A stretch of 56,423 nucleotides of DNA from the IMG/VR virus record IMGVR_UViG_3300037199_000067, positions 1 through 56,423 of that record. One strand, 5' to 3'. The position numbers and the translations under genes are program-made. This document shows, piece by piece, positions 30,628-38,719 of this stretch. The stretch comes from a virus. Positions within the stretch are counted from its first letter, which is position 1, and each line of letters starts with the position of its first letter. The notes beneath the pieces were generated by a model. It was not told the origin of the DNA, did no database searches, and worked only from the letters and a program-made list of their open reading frames with translations.

Positions 30628-32288
30628 AAAGTTTGTGGTTGTGGCCGTTTCCAGCCGTTCGCTTTCAAATCAGTGATGAGCCGAGATGCTTCCTCGCGCT
30701 TCATGGTCTTGGTCTCGTAGCCGTGCCTTTTTAGAAGCGCCGCTTGCTTCAATGAGCACAGGCCATCGCCCCAGCGATGGAAAAGTTGGGCGATGATTTG
30801 CTTGCCCTGTCCGAATGTCAGTTCGTCAGGATTTAGCCCCTGCTTGGCCAGTAGGTTTCTCTGTTTCTCGCTCAATGTCCGGCCAGCGTCCCAGCCGCGC
30901 TCGCGTTGCGGTGTGATGTCCAGCGCGTCAAACGGATTGATGCGGCTGCTCGTATAGGTTACGCGTGCGACGACCTTACGCTTCCGGTCTTCGGCAATCT
31001 TGCGCCGGCGCTCTTCCTCCTTGCGGAGATTGTCTTCCTCCTCGGCGATTACATCCACCATGCGGAGACTGCCTTGGGTTTCCTGAACCCGCTTTACGGC
31101 GCGCTCCAGAACCTCATCGCTGACGTTTCCACCGAGTATGTCCGCAGTCGACATTAACTTGTGCTTGCCGCTGTTCCCGACGAAATCGACTATCAGGCAC
31201 GAACGCTTGGCACTGGCGGCAATCGCGGCCTTGCGGGCATCCGCATCAATCAGGTCGTCCACAACACCGGGCAGTGGCCTCATTGATCGACCGCAACACT
31301 GAGCATACAAGCTCCGGCTCTTGGTGGGCCGGGCCATCACAATCACTTCCACTCCGGGGTCGTCAAATCCCTCAGACAGGCAGTTGCAGTTGCAGACCAC
31401 CTGAATGTGTCCGTCCTTGAACTGCGTAAGCAGGTCGCGACGCTTCTCCTTGTCAGTGGTTCCGCACACCCAGTCGGCCATACCTTCGCGGTGGCGGTTG
31501 AAGATGCTGCACACCATTTCCGCCTGCTTGACCGATGAGGTGAAAACAATCGCTCGCTTTGTGCCGATGATTTGGATGGACGCGCCGGCCACGCCTTGCA
31601 TGTTCTTTTCCATCTCCATCACCGCCGCCAGCTCGGCCCCATTCAAGTCACCGCAGGTCGTCTTGATGTGCGAGAAATCCAATCCATCAATCGAAACCAT
31701 CTGCTGGTCGATGGGAACCAACCAGCCGTCGCTGATGGCATCCAGTATCTCGTAGTCGAATGCGACTGACTCGAAGATTTGGCCCAACGCCTGCTCATCC
31801 GTGCGGTCGGGCGTGGCGGTGCAGCCGAAGATTTTCAGGTCAGGATTGCCTTCCAGAAAATGCTTGATGACATGCCGGTAACTGGGAGCCGTGGCCCGGT
31901 GGGCTTCGTCTATAACAATGCACCCGAAGTCCATGGGGTCGAATCTGCGAACCCTCTTTTTCTCAAGCTCTCCGGAGATGAGTGTTTGGATAGAAGCAAC
32001 CACAACTGGTTGGCGGAAGAATCCGTTGGTGGAGGCTGCCAGTTCCGCTTTTTCGATGTCGCACTCCAGCCCGGCGACACGATGAATCTTCTCTCGGGCC
32101 TGAAACAGCAGCTCCTCACGGTGGGCTATGACCATCGTTCGCTTGGGCATCATCTTGGAAATAATGCCAGAGAACACGACGGTCTTGCCTGTGCCCGTCG
32201 GCATCACGACCAGCGTGGAGCGTTTGTCTTTCCACTCCTCGAACGTCTGGTCGATGGCCTTCTGCTGATATGCGCGCTGCGAAATCAT
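30624..32288 (-). CDS. SF2 DEAD/DEAH-box helicase
   Basis: Encodes 554 residues. Motif I MPTGTGKT (29-36), motif Ia IAHREELLFQA, motif II VIDEAH, motif III CTATPDR, a second RecA-like domain with CLSEGFDDPGVEVIVMARPT and motif VI YAQCCGRSMRP. This is the COG1061/SSL2-like type common in phages. The C-terminal 120 residues (GRTLSEKQRNLLAKQGLNPDELTFGQGKQIIAQL) form a small helical domain also found in such phage helicases. It probably unwinds forks or recombination intermediates, acting with the primase and RecT. Starts with an ATGA overlap with the ParB-like gene. Confidence 0.88.
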   Translation of the reverse strand: MISQRAYQQKAIDQTFEEWKDKRSTLVVMPTGTGKTVVFSGIISKMMPKRTMVIAHREELLFQAREKIHRVAGLECDIEKAELAASTNGFFRQPVVVASIQTLISGELEKKRVRRFDPMDFGCIVIDEAHRATAPSYRHVIKHFLEGNPDLKIFGCTATPDRTDEQALGQIFESVAFDYEILDAISDGWLVPIDQQMVSIDGLDFSHIKTTCGDLNGAELAAVMEMEKNMQGVAGASIQIIGTKRAIVFTSSVKQAEMVCSIFNRHREGMADWVCGTTDKEKRRDLLTQFKDGHIQVVCNCNCLSEGFDDPGVEVIVMARPTKSRSLYAQCCGRSMRPLPGVVDDLIDADARKAAIAASAKRSCLIVDFVGNSGKHKLMSTADILGGNVSDEVLERAVKRVQETQGSLRMVDVIAEEEDNLRKEEERRRKIAEDRKRKVVARVTYTSSRINPFDALDITPQRERGWDAGRTLSEKQRNLLAKQGLNPDELTFGQGKQIIAQLFHRWGDGLCSLKQAALLKRHGYETKTMKREEASRLITDLKANGWKRPQPQTL

Positions 32289-33268
32289 TTCTTCTGCGCG
32301 GCCCTTTCACGCACACGTTTGAATTCCGGAGGCAGTACGTCGAACTTGAGCTTGCTTATCACGCCACGGCCTTTGCAGGTCATGCACTTTTCGGGTAGCT
32401 GGCCTTGGCAGTAGGGACACACTGCGAATGGCATCGCGTGCGTGAACGTGGTGTAAATCATCTTCAGGTCGGACAGCGCGGTCGGCCTGATTTCCGCTTG
32501 GTAGAGCTTGTCGCCCTCTTTTAACGCCCGCTCCAAGTTGGAGGAGATGCGGCTGATGGTGGTGAGGATGTCCTGAATCTCTTGCCGACGATTCCAATAA
32601 ACAAGAGCCTTCGGTGGCACCTTGTAGCCAGTCTGGTCGAGCACGACAGGTTCCTTATCAGGAACGGCAGGGGTGCCTGCGGACGGAACTGAACTTTTAA
32701 CTTTAACGTCATTAATTGGTGTTTCTTGTGCCTCAGGGTTCGTTTTCCGAACCCTGCCGGTCTTTTTTGAGTCGTACCGTTTTCCATCTGCGCCGGTTCT
32801 TTTGTCAGTCTGTGGAATCAAGTTGTCGGCTTCAAGCTCTTTCCTAACCTCTCTTACAAGGTCGTCACCAACAGCGGACAGTTCTGCAATCTGCACATTT
32901 GACAACTCCCGGAATGAAGAGAGAGCCGCAATCACTCCAGCTCGCTTGTCGGCATTGGAGCGTCGAAGGCCATGGCTCAGATTCGCCTTGAGCGCGAATT
33001 GTAGGCAGTCCTGATAGGTGCCTTGGAAAACATCAAACGTCGCGCTGGTTGTTCCAGCAGTGAGCATGGCAGTAATCCGGTGGAGCCCATCAGCTATCAG
33101 GAAGTGACCTTGCTCAACCTCAAACAGCACAGCCCTCGGCATGCTCACCTTGCGTTTGTAGGCCGCGCAGTATTCCGATGCGACCTCTTCATGCAATTCT
33201 CCCCTGACCTTTGGGGAACCATTGATGTCGATTTTTGACGGCGACAGGACTTTTAGATTTGGTTTCAT
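32285..33268 (-). CDS. ParB/Srx-like nuclease-fold protein with C-terminal zinc knuckle
   Basis: Encodes 327 residues. The N-terminal third has the ParB/sulfiredoxin core (EVEQGHFLIADGLHRITAMLTAG), the ADGxHRxxA motif that binds nucleotide. The middle is a basic linker, and the end has paired cysteines CPYCQGQLPEKCMTCKGRG, a zinc knuckle. Phage ParB-like proteins act in DNA modification, partitioning or as nucleases; here it sits in the replication operon, between helicase and a small DNA-binding-like protein. Confidence 0.75.
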   Translation of the reverse strand: MKPNLKVLSPSKIDINGSPKVRGELHEEVASEYCAAYKRKVSMPRAVLFEVEQGHFLIADGLHRITAMLTAGTTSATFDVFQGTYQDCLQFALKANLSHGLRRSNADKRAGVIAALSSFRELSNVQIAELSAVGDDLVREVRKELEADNLIPQTDKRTGADGKRYDSKKTGRVRKTNPEAQETPINDVKVKSSVPSAGTPAVPDKEPVVLDQTGYKVPPKALVYWNRRQEIQDILTTISRISSNLERALKEGDKLYQAEIRPTALSDLKMIYTTFTHAMPFAVCPYCQGQLPEKCMTCKGRGVISKLKFDVLPPEFKRVRERAAQKK

Positions 33269-33486
33269 AGGTTTGAATCGTTCATTCCCTCATAGACATC
33301 CGCCGCTTGGTGGATGGCTGTGGCTACGATTTGGTTGTCAGACAGCCTCATCGGTGGCTTTACCCGCATGTAGGTGTTGAGTGCGGCTTGAAGTCTTTGA
33401 AAGGTGTCCTTGGGCACCCTGACCGTGAACCGTTTTATGTTTTTCCCAGTTCTTGGAACGGTATCAATAGTGATGCGTTTTGGCAT
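33265..33486 (-). CDS. Small basic protein, possible DNA binder
   Basis: Encodes 73 residues with an ATGA overlap with the ParB-like gene. It has a basic strand (KNIKRFTVRVPKDTFQRLQAALNTYM) followed by helices (LSDNQIVATAIHQAADVYEGM). A strand then two helices is the order of ribbon-helix-helix proteins (RFTVRVPKDTFQRLQ resembles their start). If correct, it would be a small DNA-binding regulator of the operon. Confidence 0.6.
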   Translation of the reverse strand: MPKRITIDTVPRTGKNIKRFTVRVPKDTFQRLQAALNTYMRVKPPMRLSDNQIVATAIHQAADVYEGMNDSNL

Positions 33487-33520
33487 AGTGATGATTGTTT
33501 ACCCGAAACGCACCACCATG

Positions 33521-34663
33521 TCAACCTTTATTCTTCTTCAGCGACGGATCGTCCTGCGCGACCTCCACGTTCTCGCCGACGATGGCTTTTATTTCATCAT
33601 CCAGTTTCTTGCCCTTGAGTTTGGTGACTTCAGCCACGGCCTCCTTGAATTTGGTGTTGCCGACGTTGAGGCAGGCCATGAACTGTTCGATGGTGCCGCC
33701 CTTGGTGGCGAACACGTCGAAGATGGCCTGTGGGTTGAGGTATTTCGTGCGGTTCTTGCCCGGTGCGAATCCCCAGCCGGGTATGGCTTCAGGGTGCTCC
33801 TTGAGCAGCTTCTTCAGCTCGTCCTTGCACTCCTCCAGCCATTTCTGGGCGACGGGCAGGCGGTCAAGGAACATGGCGCGCATCTGTGGCGACCACATGG
33901 CCACTGGGTTCTCGTTCAGCGCGGCGACCATCTGGTCATCCACAATCACCATGCGACCGGCGAACAACTGGTACTCCTTGCAGGTGCCCTTGGCGCGGCA
34001 GTATTTGCACTGCGCTTCGCCGGGCACACGCTTCGCATCTGGCTGGTTGCTGGCGTTTACGCGCGCGTACATTTCCTCTCGGGCGCGCAGGATGTGCTCG
34101 CGGGTGTACACGCACAGCTCGGCGTCCCAAGTGACCAGCGGCTGGATGACGGCGGTGGCCACTTCCTGCAACATGGGCGTGTTCCAGTCGAACAGACAGA
34201 CCTGATCGCGCAGTTGCTGGTTGCTGGGTGCGCTGGGCTGATTTCCTTGAAGCGTTTTGTACTCCACGATGAGCGCCTTGACCCCTTTTCGGTGCGCTGA
34301 ATCAATCTGGCCGCTGTGCATCAGGCCGTCAGCCCACTTTATCCAGAAGCGCCGCTCGCGCACTGGATTGGGTTTGAGGTTGGTGACCTCCGGCCCGAAG
34401 TATTTGATGAGCAGACGGCCCTCAATCTCGTTGCAGGCGTCGTAGGTCTCGGTTTCTTCCAGCGTCAGACCGGCGGGGTCTTGCTTGGCCAGAGCCTTGT
34501 GGATTATGTCGCCATGGTCTGACCATTCCTGCACGTCCTTAGATGGTAGTTCTGGCATCCCGCGCTGGGCAGCGTGTCTCCCAGCACATAAAAGGTCAGC
34601 AGCGGCGTTACTGGCAGACGTGAACTGTCCACGGTCTTGGGTTTCTTCAGTTGGTGTAGTCAT
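33521..34663 (-). CDS. RecB/Cas4-type nuclease (PDDEXK)
   Basis: Encodes 380 residues. The core GLMHSGQIDSAHR...KALIVEYKT is the D-x(n)-E-x-K motif of the PD-(D/E)XK fold, and CKYCRAKGTCKEY supplies cysteines near an iron-sulfur or zinc site as in Cas4/DUF2800 nucleases. It lies directly downstream of recT with a two-base gap. Phage exonuclease plus annealing protein pairs carry out single-strand annealing recombination; this gene is the likely exonuclease partner. Confidence 0.82.
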   Translation of the reverse strand: MTTPTEETQDRGQFTSASNAAADLLCAGRHAAQRGMPELPSKDVQEWSDHGDIIHKALAKQDPAGLTLEETETYDACNEIEGRLLIKYFGPEVTNLKPNPVRERRFWIKWADGLMHSGQIDSAHRKGVKALIVEYKTLQGNQPSAPSNQQLRDQVCLFDWNTPMLQEVATAVIQPLVTWDAELCVYTREHILRAREEMYARVNASNQPDAKRVPGEAQCKYCRAKGTCKEYQLFAGRMVIVDDQMVAALNENPVAMWSPQMRAMFLDRLPVAQKWLEECKDELKKLLKEHPEAIPGWGFAPGKNRTKYLNPQAIFDVFATKGGTIEQFMACLNVGNTKFKEAVAEVTKLKGKKLDDEIKAIVGENVEVAQDDPSLKKNKG

Positions 34664-34665
34664 AA

Positions 34666-35766
34666 TTACGGATTTTTGATTCGGTTTGCGATGTCAGCGA
34701 ACTGGCCGTGCAGCATATCCAGCACTTCAGGTGACTCCTCAGCAATCTGGTCGAGCGTCTTGGCATCTTCCGTGGAGCCGATTTCGTTCATGAAGTCCAC
34801 GAACTGCTTTTCCTGCATCCCGGCGTCCTTGATAAGCTGTTTGACCTTGTCGAGCATGGTCAGCGGCTCTTCGACGAGCGTGGGCTTGGCCTTCGCAGCC
34901 TTGGGTTTGGCAACCTCCGGTTTTTCAGCTTTTCCGGCGGGTGGGGGGGTGTCCTTCACGACTTCAGCCTCCATAACGGGCTCTGCTGGAGCCTGCGTGG
35001 CCGCTGGGCCATCGAAGACCGGCTTGGAAGGTTCTGAACCCGGATTGTCCACATATGCCACCTCGCCCGTGTCAGCGTCGATTATGGCCCCGTCGTCAAC
35101 CTTGAGTGCTTGCTGCATCTGGATGGACTTCGGCCCCCAAATCTTCAGCAGACTCTTCAGGACGGTTTTCAGAGCCATCCGGTCGCGGCTGGTGACCCAC
35201 AGACAGGTCGCTTCCTTCGCCTTGTCACCCCTCGCCGCGCGGTACGCCTTCGAGTAACGCAGGGCGTGCGCTTCGATCTGCTCGGCTGTCCAGTATTCCG
35301 CGCGCTCAAACCCGTTGATGAGTTTGAATTTTGAAGCGTAGCCGATAACTGGCTCGTTGGGATGGTTGGAGTTGAGTGTCATCTCGCCAGACAGCTCGTC
35401 GTAACTTTCCAGTTCGCCTTTGTGGACGACTTTCCAGCCAAGGTTTTTGTACTGGCCCGAGCGCTGCGCCAGTTGAGCGAAGCCAGCGTACCCGATTTGG
35501 AACTGTGCCTTCTCGCCATAGGGCACGATGTGGGCCTGCCCCAGATTCGGGTCAATAGACAGGTCGAGCGCAGCCGCCGTGAGCGCTGCCCCGATGACGG
35601 AGTTTGGCTCGCATTTGGAAAGCTGCCAGCTCTGGGACACGATTTGCACCAGTGCGGCTGCAAACTGCGGGGCTCGCTGTCCCATGATTTCCTTGAGTCG
35701 GTTCTTCACCTCGTCGCGTTGTACGATGTCCTTCAGTGCTTTGGATTTTATCAGTTCATTTGCCAT
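34666..35766 (-). CDS. recT: RecT-family single-strand annealing protein
   Basis: Encodes 366 residues. The RecT core covers about residues 25-220: SVIGAALTAAALDLSIDPNLGQAHIVPYGEKAQFQIGYAGFAQLAQRSGQY is characteristic, with TSRDRMALKTVLKSLL later. The last 140 residues are a Pro/Ala/Lys-rich linker plus a short helical domain (TMLDKVKQLIKDAGMQEKQFVDFMN), absent from E. coli RecT and perhaps a partner-binding tail. It anneals ssDNA in phage recombination and replication. It is the first gene after the promoter at 35896-35924 and lies behind a structured leader. Confidence 0.92.
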   Translation of the reverse strand: MANELIKSKALKDIVQRDEVKNRLKEIMGQRAPQFAAALVQIVSQSWQLSKCEPNSVIGAALTAAALDLSIDPNLGQAHIVPYGEKAQFQIGYAGFAQLAQRSGQYKNLGWKVVHKGELESYDELSGEMTLNSNHPNEPVIGYASKFKLINGFERAEYWTAEQIEAHALRYSKAYRAARGDKAKEATCLWVTSRDRMALKTVLKSLLKIWGPKSIQMQQALKVDDGAIIDADTGEVAYVDNPGSEPSKPVFDGPAATQAPAEPVMEAEVVKDTPPPAGKAEKPEVAKPKAAKAKPTLVEEPLTMLDKVKQLIKDAGMQEKQFVDFMNEIGSTEDAKTLDQIAEESPEVLDMLHGQFADIANRIKNP

Positions 35767-35786
35767 AATGTTTTAGTAAAAGAATG

Positions 35787-35852
35787 CCCCGGCGAGCCCG
35801 CCTGTGAGACGGTTGGAGCGGCGGACAGACAGTGTTAACGCCGTCGCCGGGG
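35787..35852 (-). other. Structured leader upstream of recT
   Basis: CCCCGGCGA (35787-35795) pairs with TCGCCGGGG (35844-35852), a 9-bp GC stem. On the minus strand the 48 bases between hold a further hairpin (CGGCG / CGCCG) and a C-rich arm. It ends 20 bases before the recT ATG, which has no Shine-Dalgarno site. It may affect recT translation or mRNA stability. Confidence 0.45.
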
Positions 35853-35895
35853 TAAAGGTTAGATGTTCGCAGTCCAGTCATTTTCTCCAAGAGTG

Positions 35896-35924
35896 ATTAT
35901 TTGCAAAGTTGCAAATGTTGTCAA
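35896..35924 (-). promoter_or_regulatory. recT operon promoter with embedded operator
   Basis: On the minus strand TTGACA (35924-35919) and AATAAT (35901-35896) are separated by exactly 17 bases, a near-consensus sigma-70 type promoter. The spacer consists almost entirely of the perfect inverted repeat ATTTGCAA-CT-TTGCAAAT (35916-35899), so a bound repressor would block polymerase. The same operator occurs at 46533-46550 and 47086-47103. The promoter overlaps the end of the gene at 35928. Confidence 0.75.
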
Positions 35925-35927
35925 TGA

Positions 35928-36362
35928 CTATCTGCGTTTGGGCACGATTGATTTCAGGTTGGCTAACCCTCGCGCTTGGGCCTCGAAGTAAGGCAGTGAG
36001 TGCCTTATGGCTTGCCGAACGGCGAGGTTGGGGTTTTTGAAATGGTCGGTGGTTGATTGAAAGCCACAACTGCCGTGATAGCAGTTCTTGCTGTCACCAT
36101 CGGCCATCATGCACCAGAATGTAAGACCCTGAATGTCGGTTGAGTTGTGAAGCGAAAGGCCGCACAGTTTGTTTGTCAGGCACCAGTGCCAGCCCATATT
36201 CTCCCAGACTCGAACCTTCCAGCCTTTTGTATCCATAAAGGCGAGCGTTTCCTCCGCTTCCAGCTTTGCGCGGTCGTAAGCCTCCACCGTGCAGCCGTGG
36301 CCACAAGCAGTCGAACAGAACGTCCGACCGCGCCGAACTGGTTTCCATGATAATTTACTCAT
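35928..36362 (-). CDS. Conserved phage protein with Cys/Trp motifs
   Basis: Encodes 144 residues. RRGRTFCSTACGHGCTVEAYDRA and GWKVRVWENMGWHWCLTN are motifs I recall from a small phage protein family of unknown function (SPACGxGCTxxxY...W.PRVWENLGWH). Two Cys pairs and His residues suggest a zinc site. It is the last gene of the upstream minus-strand operon; the recT promoter starts in its stop region. Confidence 0.6.
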   Translation of the reverse strand: MSKLSWKPVRRGRTFCSTACGHGCTVEAYDRAKLEAEETLAFMDTKGWKVRVWENMGWHWCLTNKLCGLSLHNSTDIQGLTFWCMMADGDSKNCYHGSCGFQSTTDHFKNPNLAVRQAIRHSLPYFEAQARGLANLKSIVPKRR

Positions 36363-36439
36363 ACCCTTGGTACTCCCGGCGCTGCCAGCCGTGCGAACTT
36401 GGCTGCCAGCTTGGTTCTCACTTCACGCGAAGCAAATGC

Positions 36440-36706
36440 CTACGTGGCGGCAATCATCTGCTTGGCCAATGGGCTGGTGGCGTTCCGGTAATCATGCCGG
36501 AACTTGATGTTTTTGCCCAAGCTGTGCTGGGCCTTCAGGATGGCGTACTGCACGCGCGACTGGGTGATTCCCAGCTCTGCGGCAATCGCTCGCGTGGTGA
36601 ATCCCTGCATCGCGCGCATCGCTATTGTGCGCGTCAGGGCGTCCGTGTAACACACGGTGTGGCGGCAAAGTCGCCGCGCCTTCTTTTCCATTTCGGTGGT
36701 GCTCAT
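36440..36706 (-). CDS. HTH protein (resolvase/sigma-4-like helix-turn-helix)
   Basis: Encodes 88 residues. ATG 36706 overlaps the stop of the upstream zinc-finger gene. The sequence TDALTRTIAMRAMQGFTTRAIAAELGITQSRVQYAILKAQ is a helix-turn-helix (GxTxRxIAxxLGITxSxVxYxI). It could be a regulator of the early operon. Being close to zinc-finger proteins, it may be part of a small regulatory group. Confidence 0.65.
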   Translation of the reverse strand: MSTTEMEKKARRLCRHTVCYTDALTRTIAMRAMQGFTTRAIAAELGITQSRVQYAILKAQHSLGKNIKFRHDYRNATSPLAKQMIAAT

Positions 36707-36909
36707 GATTTTCCTGTGGTTAACGCCATGCCCATCGCCACGGCGTGCAGATTGCAGCCGCATTGCGGGCAGAAGTTGACAGCCACTTCGAGCTGCTTCT
36801 TCTTGCGCGTGTAGGTTCTTTTCTGGTGCTTCTGGCCGGCGTGAATCCTCATCGCGGCCACACTGGAGAACTCCCGGTCGCATCCAGGTTCTTCACATTT
36901 TACTTTCAC
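36703..36909 (-). CDS. C2H2-type zinc-finger small protein
   Basis: Encodes 68 residues from GTG 36909, preceded by a good AAGGAAG ribosome site. VKCEEPGCDREFSSVAAMRIHAGQKH has the C-x4-C-x12-H-x4-H spacing of a classical C2H2 finger; after a basic linker (QKRTYTRKKKQ) comes a second pair, FCPQCGC. Classical C2H2 fingers are rare in bacteria but occur in phage and Ros-like regulators. It may bind DNA or RNA. Confidence 0.65.
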   Translation of the reverse strand: MKVKCEEPGCDREFSSVAAMRIHAGQKHQKRTYTRKKKQLEVAVNFCPQCGCNLHAVAMGMALTTGKS

Positions 36910-36929
36910 TGTCTTCCTTTGGTTGATGG

Positions 36930-37172
36930 TTATTGGAACAAACTGCCTTGGTTTTTGGCCTCTTTCTTCGCACGCGCGTCCGCCATGGCCTTGAGGCGGA
37001 CTGCGTATTTGAAGGCGTCATCGGCGGGCAACTGCCACCGCTTCTTGCGCCCGTACTCGCGGAACTCGATCAGGTCGCCGACGCGCAAGGCCACCACAAT
37101 GCGGCGCTCCTTTTTGTAGAGCACCGAGTAGCTGCCGCGCGTCAGGCGTCGCACACCGTTGAAGGCGGTCAT
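36930..37172 (-). CDS. Small conserved-looking phage protein
   Basis: Encodes 80 residues; its start overlaps the JAMM gene (ATGA). Core: VALRVGDLIEFREYGRKKRWQLPADDAFKYAVRLKAMADARAKKEA, a pattern I recall from small phage proteins (I.xGDxLxFRExGxRxxxxLPLxxAFxxAVRLxA). Function unknown. Confidence 0.6.
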   Translation of the reverse strand: MTAFNGVRRLTRGSYSVLYKKERRIVVALRVGDLIEFREYGRKKRWQLPADDAFKYAVRLKAMADARAKKEAKNQGSLFQ

Positions 37173-38350
37173 AGGTCATCGCCCCACTTGGGGTCTTGCT
37201 TGCCCACCTGTTCGTCCTTTTTCTCACCGAGCTCCTGATCGCTGCGGCGCATCTCATCCATGATGTCATCAGGAATCACGCTGTAATCCTTGCAGACCTG
37301 GAGGACCAGCGAGACGGGTTCGTTGCCGCTCATTTCCTCGATGGTTTCCTCGCACTCAGTCACGGTCAGGTTGTACGCCGCGAAGTATTGCAGCAGCTCC
37401 TCCATGGCGTCGTGGGCACGCACAGCCAGCGGGTCGAGGTTGTCAGCGCCCTTGGTGCGGCGATGCTTCACCTGATTGCCATTGACCTTGGGGGTCACTT
37501 GCGGGCTGCCGTACTTAAACGGCGACTCCACCCATTCGCCCTTGACGAGCTGATGGCGCTTGCCGCCGAACCAGCTGTACTCGCCTTCCTTCCAGCCAAT
37601 GCCATGGCCTGATTGATTCATCGCGTAGCCGCTGTAATCATCCGAAACCATGCTGGTGACTTCCCGCTTGAGCATGTTGGCCTTCCATTGCTCGGGGAAT
37701 TCCACGGTGGACGGTGTGCACATCTGCCGGCGCGCGAGCAGGTCGGCGCCATTGCCCGGCAACATGGCCCGCACTTCCAGCGGCAGGTTGTCCAGCACGG
37801 TGCCGATGTCCCAGAACACGCTCATGTCCGGCTCGAACATGTCGCCCTGGTGGTACAGCCGGGCGTGCAGCGAGTGTTGCGGCTTGCCCATGTCGCCCAC
37901 GGTGATATGCAGTCCGCCCACGTTCTTCTCATCACTCTCGTCGGTGCCGCTTTGGAACGCGGCAATGTCGCAGTGATGATGCACGGTGCCCCAGGCGGTC
38001 CAGTCGGCATCAGTCTCACCGAACAACTCGGCCCGTTGCTTCTTGGCTTCGTCGTTGGAGACTTCCTTGGTGGACAATCCCCAGTCGGCTGACTGCGGGA
38101 ACGCCCACGCGCGCCACGTTGCCAGCTTGGGATTGACGAACAGGCGCACCTGCGCCTCGCTCTTGTGGGTGTCAAAGCTCCACTTGAAGAACGAGAGCAC
38201 CTGGCTCCAGACTTCGTGTGGAATCTTCGGGCCGACGTAGTTGAGATCACCGCTGCACTCGGCCACTTTGTAGCGCAGTTCGGTGGTGAACAGTCCCGCG
38301 CCACCGGGCTTGCGGGACAGTTCGGATATGCTGTTTTTTATCAGTTTCAT
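37169..38350 (-). CDS. JAMM/JAB metalloprotease-like protein (candidate deconjugating enzyme)
   Basis: Encodes 393 residues. WTAWGTVHHHCDIAAFQSGTDESDE contains the zinc motif HxHx7SxxD exactly (His124, His126, Ser134, Asp137) with an upstream Glu available in SEAQVRLF. JAMM proteases remove ubiquitin-like proteins in eukaryotes, archaea and bacterial defence operons. The C-terminal 200 residues are unassigned and helical with acidic stretches. It lies in the same minus-strand gene run as the E1-like (39238), E2-like (40495) and ubiquitin-like (41258) genes, which supports a function on conjugates. It may also cleave host or phage conjugates on its own. Confidence 0.72.
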   Translation of the reverse strand: MKLIKNSISELSRKPGGAGLFTTELRYKVAECSGDLNYVGPKIPHEVWSQVLSFFKWSFDTHKSEAQVRLFVNPKLATWRAWAFPQSADWGLSTKEVSNDEAKKQRAELFGETDADWTAWGTVHHHCDIAAFQSGTDESDEKNVGGLHITVGDMGKPQHSLHARLYHQGDMFEPDMSVFWDIGTVLDNLPLEVRAMLPGNGADLLARRQMCTPSTVEFPEQWKANMLKREVTSMVSDDYSGYAMNQSGHGIGWKEGEYSWFGGKRHQLVKGEWVESPFKYGSPQVTPKVNGNQVKHRRTKGADNLDPLAVRAHDAMEELLQYFAAYNLTVTECEETIEEMSGNEPVSLVLQVCKDYSVIPDDIMDEMRRSDQELGEKKDEQVGKQDPKWGDDL

Positions 38351-38377
38351 TGTGTCTTTTTCTCCTGTTGGTTTTGG

Positions 38378-38719
38378 TTACTCCCCTTCCAGCTCTCGCA
38401 AGCGGTCAGGGTTATTGTTGAGAAGGTAATCGCGGATGCGCTCAATCAGTCGGTCGTCGTTGTAATCTACATCCCGGCCTTCACCGTCTCTGGTTTCAAA
38501 GTCCGAATACTCATACCCGTCATAGTCCGGGTCGCATGAAAGTCCCTCACTTGCCGCCTCGCGGATGCTGTCGCGCAAGTTTGAAACCACATCTTCCAGA
38601 GATTCGGCATCAAACAGTGCGCTATCGAGGTCAGCGACCATGATTGGCACTGAGCCTGAGCCGGAAGCGTTGCACACCCAGCGGGCAGGTGCCTGATTGT
38701 CTTTCTGACACGGCAGCAT
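38378..38719 (-). CDS. Acidic hypothetical protein between JAMM and E1-side genes
   Basis: Encodes 113 residues from ATG 38719; ATG 38641 would give 87 residues and only an 11-base overlap with the upstream gene. The N-terminal LPCQKDNQAPARWVCNASGSGS has two Cys; the rest is very acidic (GLSCDPDYDGYEYSDFETRDGEGRDVDYNDDRLIERI). Because the 89-base overlap is unusual, either the start is 38641 or the two genes are one frameshifted gene. Confidence 0.45.
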   Translation of the reverse strand: MLPCQKDNQAPARWVCNASGSGSVPIMVADLDSALFDAESLEDVVSNLRDSIREAASEGLSCDPDYDGYEYSDFETRDGEGRDVDYNDDRLIERIRDYLLNNNPDRLRELEGE

